DNA from: Plasmodium coatneyi
Lineage: Eukaryota > Apicomplexa > Aconoidasida > Haemosporida > Plasmodiidae
DNA: 64,000 nucleotides
Assembly: GCF_001680005.1 (NCBI RefSeq)
Contig: NC_033567.1
Coordinates: 4,340,001 to 4,404,000 of the forward strand
Direction of reading: 5' to 3'
In this document: piece by piece, positions 12,821 to 23,193 of the stretch
How positions within the stretch are numbered: position 1 is the stretch's first letter
Layout of the letters: each line of letters begins with the position of its first letter
The notes under the pieces: model-generated
Told to the model about the DNA's origin: nothing
The model's database searches: none
The model's input: only the letters and a program-made list of their open reading frames with translations
Translations under genes and position numbers: made by a program

Positions 12821-13592
12821 GTCCATTATATACATTTCATTTTTTACGAAATGATGAATATACATTTGTGTTATCAAAATGGAAAAATTGTGTCACAAAG
12901 TGAAAAAACTGTGTCACATATGTTAAAAAAAAAAAGGAACATACATTATACGTACTTTACTATTCGTACGTCATTACGCTCAATAGTGTACTTGACTGTA
13001 TGAATATCCTTTTTTTCCACATTTTTAAATCCTAGGAGGACGTTTTCACTTTTCCAATTTTTCGCGAGATTGAAAATATGCATTATGTGATAACCTCAGG
13101 GGGATGTGCTTTACTTTATGAGTGAAAATTTTTTTTTAATAAAATTCCGTCCTCGACGCCCCACGTGATTCTTTCTCCCGTTTGCTCACTCTCCAGTTGG
13201 TTATCTCCTTTGCGGACATTTCCCGTGTACAGTTTTGTTGCCACCTAAATCTACATTTATTTGGTGTGACGCTTGGTACATGGACCACGGTTTGTCGGTT
13301 CCATACGCCAACCACTGGTCATTCTTCCGTCACAGCACGTTCGCTTCTATACTCGCCGTTTGCCTTTCATAATTCATAGAAGAACGCCATGCCCCTCTCT
13401 CTCTAATGGTCATCACTTGAGACGGGAGTGCCGTGGATTCTTGAGCAACACCTGCACACAGTGCCGCATCGTAGCAGCACAGAGGCAGTAACAACTCGGC
13501 ACGACGAAGCTCTCCATGTGAGCACCCGCTTCTGTTATAGTAACCGCCCTGGTGTGTGTAATCGCCCCGTGTGAACGAGCGGGGGAACCAAG
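11611..13592. other. Intergenic between UTP12 and MDR2
   Basis: About 2 kb containing the UTP12 3' region and the MDR2 promoter. It has a T24 tract at 11727-11749, an A-tract followed by a T-tract at about 12739-12817, and two short direct repeats at about 12882-12930. An antisense open frame of 246 codons (11937-12677) lies here; see findings. No RNA gene was recognised. Confidence 0.5.
12739..12817. repeat. Paired A-tract / T-tract (inverted homopolymer repeat)
   Basis: A run of about 28-30 As is followed by an intervening segment of about 20 bases and then a run of about 33 Ts. On one strand the two tracts are complementary, so they could fold into a long A:T hairpin. It sits upstream of the MDR2-like gene. 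Confidence 0.8.
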
Positions 13593-16500
13593 ATGGACGT
13601 TTCGAATTATGAGTACCTTCGGTACCTGGGGATACAGAACGAAATTAAGAGAAGAAAGGTGCAAAAAAAAATCAGCATATATCATGTAGTCGACATTGTA
13701 ATCCTCGTTTTGCTCTTCCTGGGGTGCTACCAATTTGATGCAAAGCAAAGTTACAAAAATGAAAAGGATATATTTTACAGCTTTTCCAAATCATTGGTGG
13801 ATTTGTTTTTCCTGAACGTGTTCAGAATATTTTATACCATAGGGTTGGTTTTGTTTTATGGAAAAATAAGTACTTCGAAGACCCTGGAAAAGGTGGATAT
13901 CTTCTCGAGGCATTTTACAGGAATATTGGTCATCGTAAACACCCTGAAGATAATCAATTTGGATTATAGCCTGATCAATGGAGGAGACCCCGCAGATCAG
14001 TACAAGTCCATTTATGTGGGCATCGCGAGGGGGGTTATTATGCTGTACAGCTTGTGTTCTTCCATTTATTTCTATTTTGTGCATATTCAGCTGTGCACCG
14101 TGAAGAAGAGAAACATCCTTGCGAAGGATGAGTTGGAAAAGATACTTGTGAATGAGTTGAAATGTAAGAAGTACCAAGTTTTCGGTGGAAAGACAGGAAG
14201 CAATTTGCAGGAGACGGACGTCAGTTCGATAAATAATGATTCAACTCCAACGAATTGTAAGAGTACGCCCTATTGGAACCAGCCCTACAGTAAACTGAGC
14301 GACTCGGACGATGTATTCAAAAGTACGAAGAAGCAGAAAAGCTGGTGCAAGAAGAAAGTTGCGCAGATGAGCAACACATTCGTCGAAAAGAACGTAAAGG
14401 AGGCCCTCCTCAAGAAGAAGAACTACCCCCCGTATAAAAAGTTAGAAGGAGGAAGCGGTAGTACTAACGGTGGAGGTAGTGATGCGAACAATGGAACCTC
14501 GTCTTCCTCCACGTCATCGCCCACGTCTAGCGCCAATTCGAACATAAGCTTCCTGGAGGACAAGCTGACTTACAAAGAATTCAGCAATATACTACTACCC
14601 TATATGTGGCCCAGCAGACGAGTAGACCAGAAGGGAAACAGCCTAATTCTACGCACATACGTTGTTGCCATATTTTTGCTCATTATCCTATCGAAGGTGT
14701 TCAGTGTAGTTTGCCCAATATACCTAGGACTCGCCTCCAACGAAGTGTTAAATAAGGACATGAAGAACTCCGTGTTCTACCTCTCCATGTACGTAAGTTT
14801 TTTTTTCATTTCAAAATTTTTAAAAGAGATTTGTGGGATTTTATATTCACAAGTACAGCAGTCAGCTTTTATTGAATTACAGGAGTCGATTTTCCAGAAA
14901 TTCCACAACTTATCCTATGAGTGGTTTTCTACAAAGAACGCAGGTGGGATTATGCGGATTGTAGATCGAGGCACAGAAAGTGCGAACAGCTTGATGAACT
15001 CATTATTAATGTATATCATTCCAGCCACCATAGAAGGAATTGTTACCTGTATTATTTTTGTAATTAAATATAAGAATAGCCTTCTAGGAAGCGTCCTCTA
15101 TTTGGGTCTTACTCTCTACATATACGCTACGATAAAAATAACACAGTGGAGAAAGAAGATAAGAAACAAGGCCAACAAAATGGACAACGTCTATCATGAC
15201 ATTGCTCATGATTCTTTAAGTAACTACGAAAATGTGAAATATTTCAGTAATGAAAATTACGAAATTAAAAGGTTCTGTAGTGCACTATCTAATTATAATA
15301 GATATAATTTAAAAATTTTGAACAGTTTAGGTGTGCTTAATAGTATACAACAGTTCATCTTGAATGGGACTTTATTTTTCACACTGTTCTGTGTTATTCG
15401 TATGATTGTAAATGATGGAGCTGACAGTGGCACCTTCATCAGTGTGATAGTATACACGTCCAATGTGTTTGCTCCGTTAAGCATCCTAGGAACGCTCTAT
15501 GCAAATATAGTAAAATCGTTTACCGATATAAGTGACTTGACAGACATTTTGAGAGAAAAGGTAGACATGGCGGAGGACTCTGACTTGGAAGCATTCACCC
15601 TTACATCACATGAGAAGAAATTTGGGGTCAGCATTCAATTTGTGGATGTCAATTTTCACTACCCATCACAACCAATGCATATGGCCCTCAAAGATGTTAA
15701 CATATATATACAGCCTGGCACTACCTGCGCTATTGTTGGCCACACTGGCTCGGGGAAAACTACCATCTCGAAGCTCCTTTACCGATTCTACGATGCGGAA
15801 GGAGAAATAAAAATTGGAGGAAGGAATGTGACAGAGTATACCAGAAATTCAGTTAGAAATATCATCGGAATTGTCCCTCAAGACACTATCCTTTTTAACG
15901 AAACAATTCGTTACAATGTACTCTATGGGAAATTAGACGCAACGGAGGAACAGTTAATTGAAGCCGTCAAATCTGCTCAGCTGTACGATTTTATTATGTC
16001 TCTGCCGAAGAAGTGGGACACTCTTGTTGGAGACAAAGGGGTAAAACTGTCCGGAGGGGAGAGACAAAGGATCGCCATAGCCAGATGTCTACTGAAAGAT
16101 CCGAAAATTGTTATTTTTGACGAAGCAACTAGCTCATTGGACTCGAAAACGGAATACTTGTTCCAAAAAGCAGTGGAAGATTTAAGGAAAAACAGGACCC
16201 TAATTATAATTGCACATAGACTTAGTACCATTTCGTCAGCAGAGTTAATTGTGCTGTTAAATAAAGGCAGGATTGTGGAGAGAGGAACCCACCAGCATTT
16301 GCTTAAATTGAATGGAGAGTACACGGAGATGTGGAATATGCAATCCAGATCGAATGATCTTTTTACGGATGATAATTTTTCAAATGACGGGAATAGGAGC
16401 GATCCTCCGTTGACCAAACAAGGGGGGGAAGACAAATCTGGGCTCGGCCCCAATGGGTTTAAAAAAGGCGCCCATCATCCTGGCAGAGCTAGCAGTGCAA

Positions 16501-17750
16501 GAAGCGCCTTCTCTGGTAGTAACGAACAGGAGGACAAGTACGGTAACCGCAAGAAGGGGAGTGGACATCTGAACATAGAGAGCATCTTGAAGGATGCTGC
16601 GAGGAGCGCCGTCAGGTCCAGCCGTGTCAGCAAAACGAAAGGTAGTAAAGCCAGCAGCAACTGCAGCAGCACGGCTAGAAGTGTGGCCAGTGCAGGAGCC
16701 AGTGATGTGAACAGAGTCTCCAGTATGAACAACATGAGTGGCATCGCCAATGTAAGTGACTTCACCAGTGACAGAAGCATCTTCAGCCCCATCAATCAAA
16801 ACGTTAACAGCGTCCACACAGGTGCGAACGAGAACTATAGCAGTATATACGAAACGAAGAAGGAGAACATTGGCAGCATTTTCAGGGGTAGTTACGCCAG
16901 CAACGATACTGTGCATAGCAGCTGTGGCGAAGATAGCATGAAGAGTGGAAGTGCACGGGGTGGGAGCGTTCGGGGTGGAAGTGTGCGGAGTGGAAGGCAA
17001 AGTGATCGAGCAAGTGTACACAGCGGAAGGCGAAGTGACCGTGGAAGGCAAAGTGACGCCGTACCCAGCATCAAGGTGAACGACACCGAACAGATAAGGG
17101 ACGAATTGGGCAGTGTGCGAAGCAGCAACGGGCATATCGATATGGCCAACATCAGCGTTAGCGAGGCGAGCGCAGAGCAGGTTAGCGTCGGAGGAGTCAG
17201 CAGTGAGCATGTCAACGTTGACACGGGCAGCAGAGAAAACAGCATCATAGGTGGTGGAGAGCAGATGCCCATGGAACCAGTAAACAGCGAACACATTACC
17301 AATGAGATGGGTGATCATAATAGTACGCCCGCCAGCAGTGCGTATAGCAGGTTGGCCAGTGGCAACAGTCCTGTAGATAACGACACCAATCCTAACAGCT
17401 ACAATAGTAGCAGCACGAACAACGACCTTGACATACGTGGAGAAGACAACAATATTAACCACGACGCGAACACCTTCAGTGGCAGTGCCAGCAATGATAA
17501 CAACATCAGCACGAACGATCTGGACAACCAAGACTACAACAGTGGCTTCCAGGTCGACTACCAGGTGGACGTAAACGATCCGATCAACATGCACGAACAG
17601 GGGAACATAGACGTGAACGCCCCGACAACTGCGAATGAACCGACTACTGCTAACGATCCCTCCGTCAGTTACGATCACAATGCCGCCCCGGTGGACTATG
17701 ACTATAGTTACGACAATGGGGTTGACAACGGGGATGACAACGGTGATTAG
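13593..17750 (+). CDS. MDR2: ABC transporter B family, MDR2-like (heavy-metal/ABCB6-type half transporter)
   Basis: A half-size ABC exporter of 1385 aa encoded in one exon. Residues 1-200 hold several extra N-terminal membrane helices (TMD0, as in ABCB6/HMT1). The core membrane domain spans about residues 345-660 and the nucleotide-binding domain about 675-920. Visible ATPase motifs are Walker A GHTGSGKTT (716-724), signature LSGGERQ (819-825), Walker B IVIFDEA (839-845) and the H-loop IIIAHRLST soon after. Everything needed for ATP hydrolysis is present. After about residue 925 comes an unusual tail of some 460 residues, Ser/Gly/Asn-rich, with short tandem repeats (GGSVRGGSVRSGRQSDRAS-type) and an Asn/Asp/Thr-rich end. 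A Ser/Gly linker near 290-320 interrupts the N-terminal part. The name MDR2 rests on the ABCB6-like architecture and remembered synteny; the substrate (metal or drug) is not visible in sequence. Start chosen at the first Met of the frame. Confidence 0.85.
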   Translation: MDVSNYEYLRYLGIQNEIKRRKVQKKISIYHVVDIVILVLLFLGCYQFDAKQSYKNEKDIFYSFSKSLVDLFFLNVFRIFYTIGLVLFYGKISTSKTLEKVDIFSRHFTGILVIVNTLKIINLDYSLINGGDPADQYKSIYVGIARGVIMLYSLCSSIYFYFVHIQLCTVKKRNILAKDELEKILVNELKCKKYQVFGGKTGSNLQETDVSSINNDSTPTNCKSTPYWNQPYSKLSDSDDVFKSTKKQKSWCKKKVAQMSNTFVEKNVKEALLKKKNYPPYKKLEGGSGSTNGGGSDANNGTSSSSTSSPTSSANSNISFLEDKLTYKEFSNILLPYMWPSRRVDQKGNSLILRTYVVAIFLLIILSKVFSVVCPIYLGLASNEVLNKDMKNSVFYLSMYVSFFFISKFLKEICGILYSQVQQSAFIELQESIFQKFHNLSYEWFSTKNAGGIMRIVDRGTESANSLMNSLLMYIIPATIEGIVTCIIFVIKYKNSLLGSVLYLGLTLYIYATIKITQWRKKIRNKANKMDNVYHDIAHDSLSNYENVKYFSNENYEIKRFCSALSNYNRYNLKILNSLGVLNSIQQFILNGTLFFTLFCVIRMIVNDGADSGTFISVIVYTSNVFAPLSILGTLYANIVKSFTDISDLTDILREKVDMAEDSDLEAFTLTSHEKKFGVSIQFVDVNFHYPSQPMHMALKDVNIYIQPGTTCAIVGHTGSGKTTISKLLYRFYDAEGEIKIGGRNVTEYTRNSVRNIIGIVPQDTILFNETIRYNVLYGKLDATEEQLIEAVKSAQLYDFIMSLPKKWDTLVGDKGVKLSGGERQRIAIARCLLKDPKIVIFDEATSSLDSKTEYLFQKAVEDLRKNRTLIIIAHRLSTISSAELIVLLNKGRIVERGTHQHLLKLNGEYTEMWNMQSRSNDLFTDDNFSNDGNRSDPPLTKQGGEDKSGLGPNGFKKGAHHPGRASSARSAFSGSNEQEDKYGNRKKGSGHLNIESILKDAARSAVRSSRVSKTKGSKASSNCSSTARSVASAGASDVNRVSSMNNMSGIANVSDFTSDRSIFSPINQNVNSVHTGANENYSSIYETKKENIGSIFRGSYASNDTVHSSCGEDSMKSGSARGGSVRGGSVRSGRQSDRASVHSGRRSDRGRQSDAVPSIKVNDTEQIRDELGSVRSSNGHIDMANISVSEASAEQVSVGGVSSEHVNVDTGSRENSIIGGGEQMPMEPVNSEHITNEMGDHNSTPASSAYSRLASGNSPVDNDTNPNSYNSSSTNNDLDIRGEDNNINHDANTFSGSASNDNNISTNDLDNQDYNSGFQVDYQVDVNDPINMHEQGNIDVNAPTTANEPTTANDPSVSYDHNAAPVDYDYSYDNGVDNGDDNGD
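16900..17750 (+). repeat. Low-complexity repeat-coding tail of MDR2-like gene
   Basis: Coding repeats of Ser/Gly/Arg units (about 16940-17060, unit resembling GGSVRGGSVRSGRQSD) followed by Asn/Asp/Ser/Thr-rich sequence. No stop codon occurs on the opposite strand for about 470 codons (16380-17792), a side effect of the biased codons. Confidence 0.75.
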
Positions 17751-18889
17751 TGAAGTGAACCCCGTGATAGGTACAGTGGAGGGAAGCAACACGAACCTTT
17801 AAGGGACTCCCTCTCGCAAGCACCCCTTCCCAAGAAAAAAAAATAGGACGATGGTGGTATAAGGCACATTTGTCCAACCCGTGTTTACATCCCAGTTCGA
17901 GGCCAGAACTATGACACACGTGTGGATGACACAGGTATGCAAAGTATTAATGCTAATCGACAATTGAATGCCCGCAATTAAAGGGAAAAAGCGTCCAATG
18001 TTTTTTTTATTTTATTATTTTTTTTTTTTTTTAAAGAGGAGGCAACACGAAACATCATGTGTCACCTGCCATATGTATTTCTGTACATTATACCCGCCCA
18101 CATAAGCATGTAATATCACATCATATCGTATTTATTTAATTTTTTTTTTTTAAAACGCACATGTGTATATGTATCCATATGCGTGGACATGATATAACAC
18201 GCATATAACTCGTTTGAGAATTCACTTTGAAATCAACAGCAGTTTTAATTACTCCCCGAATACACACATGTACGTATGCGGGTATATATACAGGGGGCAC
18301 ACACTGTGGACGACTTTTAAGTGTCACCGCTTCATGGCCGAACTCCCCCCACCACACACACACATGTATATTTTTATATATGTATGTGTGCACACATGTG
18401 TGTATACTCCTCTCCGTGCCGTCTGGCAAGTATGGACAGCGCAGTAATGACTAATCATACAACATAAATGCATTGCGCGTAATTTTTTCCCTCTTTTCTT
18501 TTATTTAAATTCCGTGAGATTAATTCATTGTACCATTGTGTATGCCTGCACACGTTTCCGCGTATAGCTATATGTACAGTTAGGCTCGTACGGTTGTCCC
18601 GTGATCACGCTCCTTCTGTATGTATATGCTCCTACTCTCCGCGTGCTTAACAACCCGCCTTTTTTAATATGTAAACAGGCGAAATATCTTTCGAACTAGT
18701 TTCATTTGGGGGGACAATTTTCCGCTTTAATTGTGGGAAGGTACTTTGTTCTTCCTCCCCGCACACACATGATTTTCTCCTCCTTGCTGCTAAATAGCGT
18801 CCAAATTTGTTCTAGCACAATATGTATCTGTGCATGCGCAGAATGGCCTCCATTTCCTATTTTTTTTGCCCATTTGCAGATTTGTCCCA

Positions 18890-19245
18890 TTTTTTTCTGT
18901 TTCCAATTTGGAGGTGGGGTGGGAGAGGAAAATCATATTTTTGTGAACAGAGCACTCCATCAAGAAAAGTGCATAACACCCTATTCAACACAAACCCAGT
19001 TAACACATTTTGTTCATCACCATTTTTCTTGGCCACTTTTTTGCCAGCACTTCTTGTGCACATTCTTTTTTGTCCCAAAAATTTTGACCTATTCTTTTGT
19101 TCTCAATTTTTGGGCGAGGGGAACGAACATCATATATTTGTGAACAACCGTCCGTTAAAAAGAATGCATAACCCAAATCAGCACATTTTTTTTCACCTCA
19201 TTTTTTTTACGACAATTTGTTCTGCCCATTTTTGTGTTAAAACTT
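18890..19245. repeat. Diverged tandem duplication (about 180 bp unit)
   Basis: Two adjacent copies, about 18895-19070 and 19095-19245. Shared landmarks in the same order are a TTCCAATTTGGAGG/TCTCAATTTTTGGG start, ATCATATTTTTGTGAACA, a TGCATAACCC-like block, a CACATTTT..TTCA block and a C-rich/T-rich tail ending near TTTGTGTT/TTGTGCAC. Identity is partial, so this is an old duplication. Confidence 0.55.
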
Positions 19246-19529
19246 TATTGGTGATGTGTGTGCGGAAATTGTTTTCATCTCTTTTTTTTTTTGTGTGTTT
19301 ATTCATCCTTATGTGATGAAAGAGCCCCCCTCTTCTCCTGATAAACTTCGTGAAGAGGTGGCTGCCCCTGGCCTTGGCGAAAAAAAGATATAACAATTGA
19401 AATACGCGCAAAGTGGTAAAAAGAAGGAAAAGGAAAAAACAAAGAAAAGAAAAGAAAAGAAAAGGAAAAAATACATCCCAGTGTGTGTGTTACGTGGTGT
19501 GTCGCGTCAAAAGTGGGGGAAAACAGAAA

Positions 19530-19760
19530 AGGGAGGAACTTTCCCAAAAAGGAGCAACCTTCCCAAGGGAAAAGGCAGAGAACAACCTTCCTTAAAGGAA
19601 GGAGACAGGAAGTAACCTTCCCAAGGGAACAATAACATCCCGAGGGAAAGAAGGAATGACCTTTCCTAAGGGAAGGGAATAACCTTCCCCCAAAGGGAGA
19701 AACTTCGCCAAAAAGGAGGAACCTTCCAAGGGGAAAGGGAAAGGAACAACATTATCTTCC
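19530..19760. repeat. Cluster of degenerate palindromic TTCC..GGAA repeats
   Basis: At least seven units of the type AACCTTCCCAAGGGAA occur at irregular 20-35 bp spacing just upstream of the AP2-like gene. Each core (CTTCCC-AAGGGAA, CTTCCTTAAAGGAAGG, TTTCCTAAGGGAAGG and variants) is a small inverted repeat. This could be a regulatory or 5'-UTR element, or simple minisatellite decay. Confidence 0.6.
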
Positions 19761-19917
19761 CAACGTGTTGAACAACCCCCCAGCGTTGAAAACACCCCCA
19801 ACGTGAAAGATCCCCCCCATATAGATACACTACCCAGGTTGGACACAAAACAGCGACGTTGTCATCCCTGTAATAACTATTGATTTGCCACCCTCATCGC
19901 AAAGACGCAAAAGAAGG

Positions 19918-21765
19918 ATGGATCATCTTGATAAAGACCAAGTGAAATATGTGGAGGAGCAAAAGGAGGAAAGTAGCAAGTGCCGCAACGTTTGGCAAGA
20001 AATAATTAGAAAAACTCTTGGATGTACAAAGGAACAAATACAAAAATACGTTGCAAGTTGTAGAAGAGAAAAGGAAAGGATCATTTCCATTCTATATGGA
20101 AGTGTCTTCCAAGGGGAAAGGTACCTTGCGTATACAAAAAAATGGAGAGGAAACACCTTAAACGAAATCATCAACCAAGACGAAAGGAATTATGCAGAGT
20201 TGAAAAAGTTGGGAACGGCAGACAATAGCTACTTGTGCAGGTTAGCCCTTGGGTATGTGGACCAGGATGGTGCAGATATTTTCGGACAGAATGGACAGGA
20301 AGAACTTAACAATTGTGACCATGAGGGTAACGGTGACGGCGACGCAAACAATCACGCTGAAGCTAACGCTAATGGCAACACAACCACCATTACAGACAAC
20401 ATCACAGACATCACCAATAACAACAACAATAACACCAGCAACGGACCCACCACCATCAGCAACCACTGCAACATTGTCACGAGAGGAAAAGCGCACCATG
20501 CAGAAAATAACGCACCCTTGAACGAGAACGATGGAATGCTCGAAAAATTGAACTTTTTAGAAAAAAGAAATTATAGGAACAAGTCCAAGGTAGGCTACTA
20601 TAACGATCTCCACGATGGTATCACGAACAGCCACTATTACTATAGTAACGAATACGGAAATGGAACCGCTGATTTTCACTCTGCTGGTAATTATTACAGT
20701 GTGGGCGGCCGAAATGTACGGAACAACCGAAGGGTAGCAGGTCTAAATGCAACCGGCCAAAGCAAACAAAATGGTGACCCCTCTTGCGAATTCCCATCGG
20801 AACAAAATGATGCAATAATTAAATACAAGTATCTGCCTACGGGTGTTTTCTACAGTCGAGTTTCTCGATCCTTTATTGCCAATTGGATTGATCATAAAAC
20901 AAGAAAACAAATTAAAGTACCATATAAGATTGCTGAGTTTGGAATAGAAAAAAGTATGATCTTAGCCATCCTTTCTAGGAATCATCGTATTAATAAACTG
21001 CAAAAAGCTCTGCAATGCTACGACAGCTTAACCACCGAACAGAAGGAGGAAATGTTGCAAGCCATTAGAACCACACCAAAGAGTGAAAAGATCTTTCACG
21101 ATTTGTTAAAACCGAGCGGGATGGGCACACCCAACGGGAAGGAAATGCCAAATGGGGGGGTCACACCCAACGGAAAGGGAACTCCCAACGCCTTTACTCA
21201 CAGTAGAGCATCCCCAAACGGCACAATAGACGGGCACACCAATCAGGTGAACGTCCAAATGGACCAACCAATTTGCCATGTGGACCAACTAATCGGTCAA
21301 TCCAACCAGCTAATCAGTCCACCCAACCAACTAATCGGTCAACAGAACCAGTTCCCCTCACTCAGCAGCAGCAACAACTCCCCGAAGAACCGTGACCATC
21401 GGAAACCGAAACGCACAACAGTCAAAAAAACAAATATCGAAAAGAGAAAAGCGAAACAGCCTTACCATAACGCAGAAAATTTACCCACTGGGGTGTATTT
21501 TTATCAAGGCTCCTATGTAGCCAATTGGTGGGAAACACAACAAAAGAAACAATTCAAAGTTCCTTTTAAAATTTCAGAGCATGGAATAACCAAAGCCAAA
21601 AATCTAGCCATCATTTCCAGAATTATTAGATCATCCTCTGTGCAACAAGTCAATTTCATTTTATCACAAATGGAGCAAACAATGGACATCACAAAGTTGG
21701 ACTATGCTGCCATGGTTGCGTTAGCTAGTAAATATATATTAACTGAACCTCCGAGGGAGGAGTAA
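19918..21765 (+). CDS. Protein with two AP2-like DNA-binding domains (ApiAP2-related)
   Basis: Single-exon 615-residue protein. Two related globular segments carry the AP2/ERF pattern, one at about residues 306-356 (LPTGVFYSRVSRSFIANWID, then KVPYKIAEFGIEKSMILAI) and one at about 522-572 (LPTGVYFYQGSYVANWWE, then KVPFKISEHGITKAKNLAI). In both, a three-strand sheet (G-V-[FY], F/Y-x-A-N-W, K-x-x-x-V-P) is followed by an amphipathic helix (E-x-G-I-x-K-x-x-x-L-A-I-x-S-R). Between and before them lie Asn/His-rich low-complexity stretches and a PNG-type short repeat (about residues 400-440). The N-terminal about 100 residues are charged and helical. Such proteins act as apicomplexan sequence-specific transcription regulators in the nucleus, but the target and stage cannot be read from the sequence. 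Start is the first ATG of the frame, preceded by a repeat cluster. Confidence 0.7.
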   Translation: MDHLDKDQVKYVEEQKEESSKCRNVWQEIIRKTLGCTKEQIQKYVASCRREKERIISILYGSVFQGERYLAYTKKWRGNTLNEIINQDERNYAELKKLGTADNSYLCRLALGYVDQDGADIFGQNGQEELNNCDHEGNGDGDANNHAEANANGNTTTITDNITDITNNNNNNTSNGPTTISNHCNIVTRGKAHHAENNAPLNENDGMLEKLNFLEKRNYRNKSKVGYYNDLHDGITNSHYYYSNEYGNGTADFHSAGNYYSVGGRNVRNNRRVAGLNATGQSKQNGDPSCEFPSEQNDAIIKYKYLPTGVFYSRVSRSFIANWIDHKTRKQIKVPYKIAEFGIEKSMILAILSRNHRINKLQKALQCYDSLTTEQKEEMLQAIRTTPKSEKIFHDLLKPSGMGTPNGKEMPNGGVTPNGKGTPNAFTHSRASPNGTIDGHTNQVNVQMDQPICHVDQLIGQSNQLISPPNQLIGQQNQFPSLSSSNNSPKNRDHRKPKRTTVKKTNIEKRKAKQPYHNAENLPTGVYFYQGSYVANWWETQQKKQFKVPFKISEHGITKAKNLAIISRIIRSSSVQQVNFILSQMEQTMDITKLDYAAMVALASKYILTEPPREE

Positions 21766-23193
21766 TAATGTGATGGGGGGTACTTTTTTTCTACTTAGAA
21801 CAAGTGCGTGTAGAAGTGTTATACAAATGTATCCAACCGAGCACCCGCACACGCACCACATGGACGCGCGTTCTTTCATGTATGGAGCGAAGTTCAAGCC
21901 CGACCTTAAATTGGGCCCAACACTCCTATTAGTACGTGGTACATGCAATTAAGCCACTTGGTGTATAGTTACCCATTTCAGGCGAGCGTTTTTCCGAATG
22001 GATTGAGCCATGCCAGGGATGTATATTCTTCTTTTACTTTATTTTATTTTATTATTTTTCTTTTTCTTCCCCACTAAAGGGTTCTTTTCCAATTTTTTCA
22101 ACCGCTTTACCATCCCACTTGCATCCAGCAATCGTGAAAGTGAAATTTACAGCTCATTAAAAAAAAGGGGGGCCTGTCAAATGGGGTTAATGAGTAAATC
22201 TGCGTGTGAACATCGCAAGGTTAATTTCCGTAATTATAGGTGTTCGTTCATTATATTCGCGTGTGCAAATGACCCATGTACCCCTTTGCATATCTCTATT
22301 TCTTTTTTTTCTTTTTTTTTTTTCATTCTTTTTTTGTTTTTCTCTTTATTTTTTTCCTCAATTTTTTTACATTAATTTTATTGTTCCTTTTCCTTTTTTT
22401 TTTTTTTTTTTTTTTTTTCTTTCGCCCCCCGTTTGGAGTATTTTTTCCTTTATGCAGAATTATTCAAACAAACGCATGGAAGGAAGCAAAAAAAAGGAAT
22501 GAAATATGGAGAAAAGAAGGAAGGAAAGAAGAAAAAGTACTAAGCCCCTTCTAAAGAAGGTATTACATATTTATAAAAAAAAAAAGGAAAGAAAGGAAAA
22601 AGAGGCGGGAAAAGAAGGGAGGGAAGAAATGGAAAATTCCGCCCTCCTATAATGCGCAATGAAATCTAATATATTCTTTTCCTAAAATGCTGTTCTTATT
22701 CACCATTATATCCCAAATGAAAGAACTAATCTTGAGCACAAACATGCGCAAACATATATAATTTTAATGCTTAAAACATGCTATTTGTATTCTTTGCATC
22801 ATTAGAACTGTTGTATAATTGGAAACGAATGCGAAATTTTTTTTTTTTTAGAATATTAACAATTTCTGCTAATTCCTGAAATAAGGTAATTATGTAATAA
22901 AAATTTTTTTTTTTTTCAAGTATGATTATTTTTTTCCAATATATATTTTTGTACGTTGTAATATGTTCTTTTATTTTGAAATAAATATATACACACATCT
23001 ATAATAATAATGAAGGAACAGCGTGAATGGAATATATGCCCCCTTAAAAGTGACTTAATAAAAACACTTAGAAATAATGAATAAAATAATCACATAATAA
23101 ATATATATAAAGAGGAAAAAAATATGCGCAGATTTTTAAATTATTCTTCATTCTAAAAATTAAAAATAAAAGTAAAGGAGCAAAAACAGCAAT
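21766..23193. other. Intergenic, left edge of AT-rich island
   Basis: Composition changes sharply here from the moderately AT core to strongly AT-rich DNA with long T tracts (22300-22420) and A tracts. No gene recognised; several short open frames are only polyPhe/polyLys translations of homopolymers. Confidence 0.6.

Larger units (their letters stand above)
17751..19917. other. Intergenic between MDR2-like and AP2-like genes
   Basis: Tandem (+,+) genes separated by 2.2 kb. It contains homopolymer tracts (18001-18035, 18140-18150), alternating CA/TATG microsatellite-like sequence (18255-18410), a diverged duplicated block (18890-19245) and a degenerate palindromic repeat cluster (19530-19750). 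No coding gene recognised. Confidence 0.5.

Noticed and set aside
16380..17792. 470-codon antisense open frame opposite the MDR2 tail (Val/Ile/Thr-rich)
   Set aside because: It mirrors the repetitive, biased codons of the sense low-complexity tail; no domain, no independent signals.
22300..22430. PolyPhe/polySer open frames in long T tracts
   Set aside because: Translations of homopolymer runs, open in all three frames; not genes.
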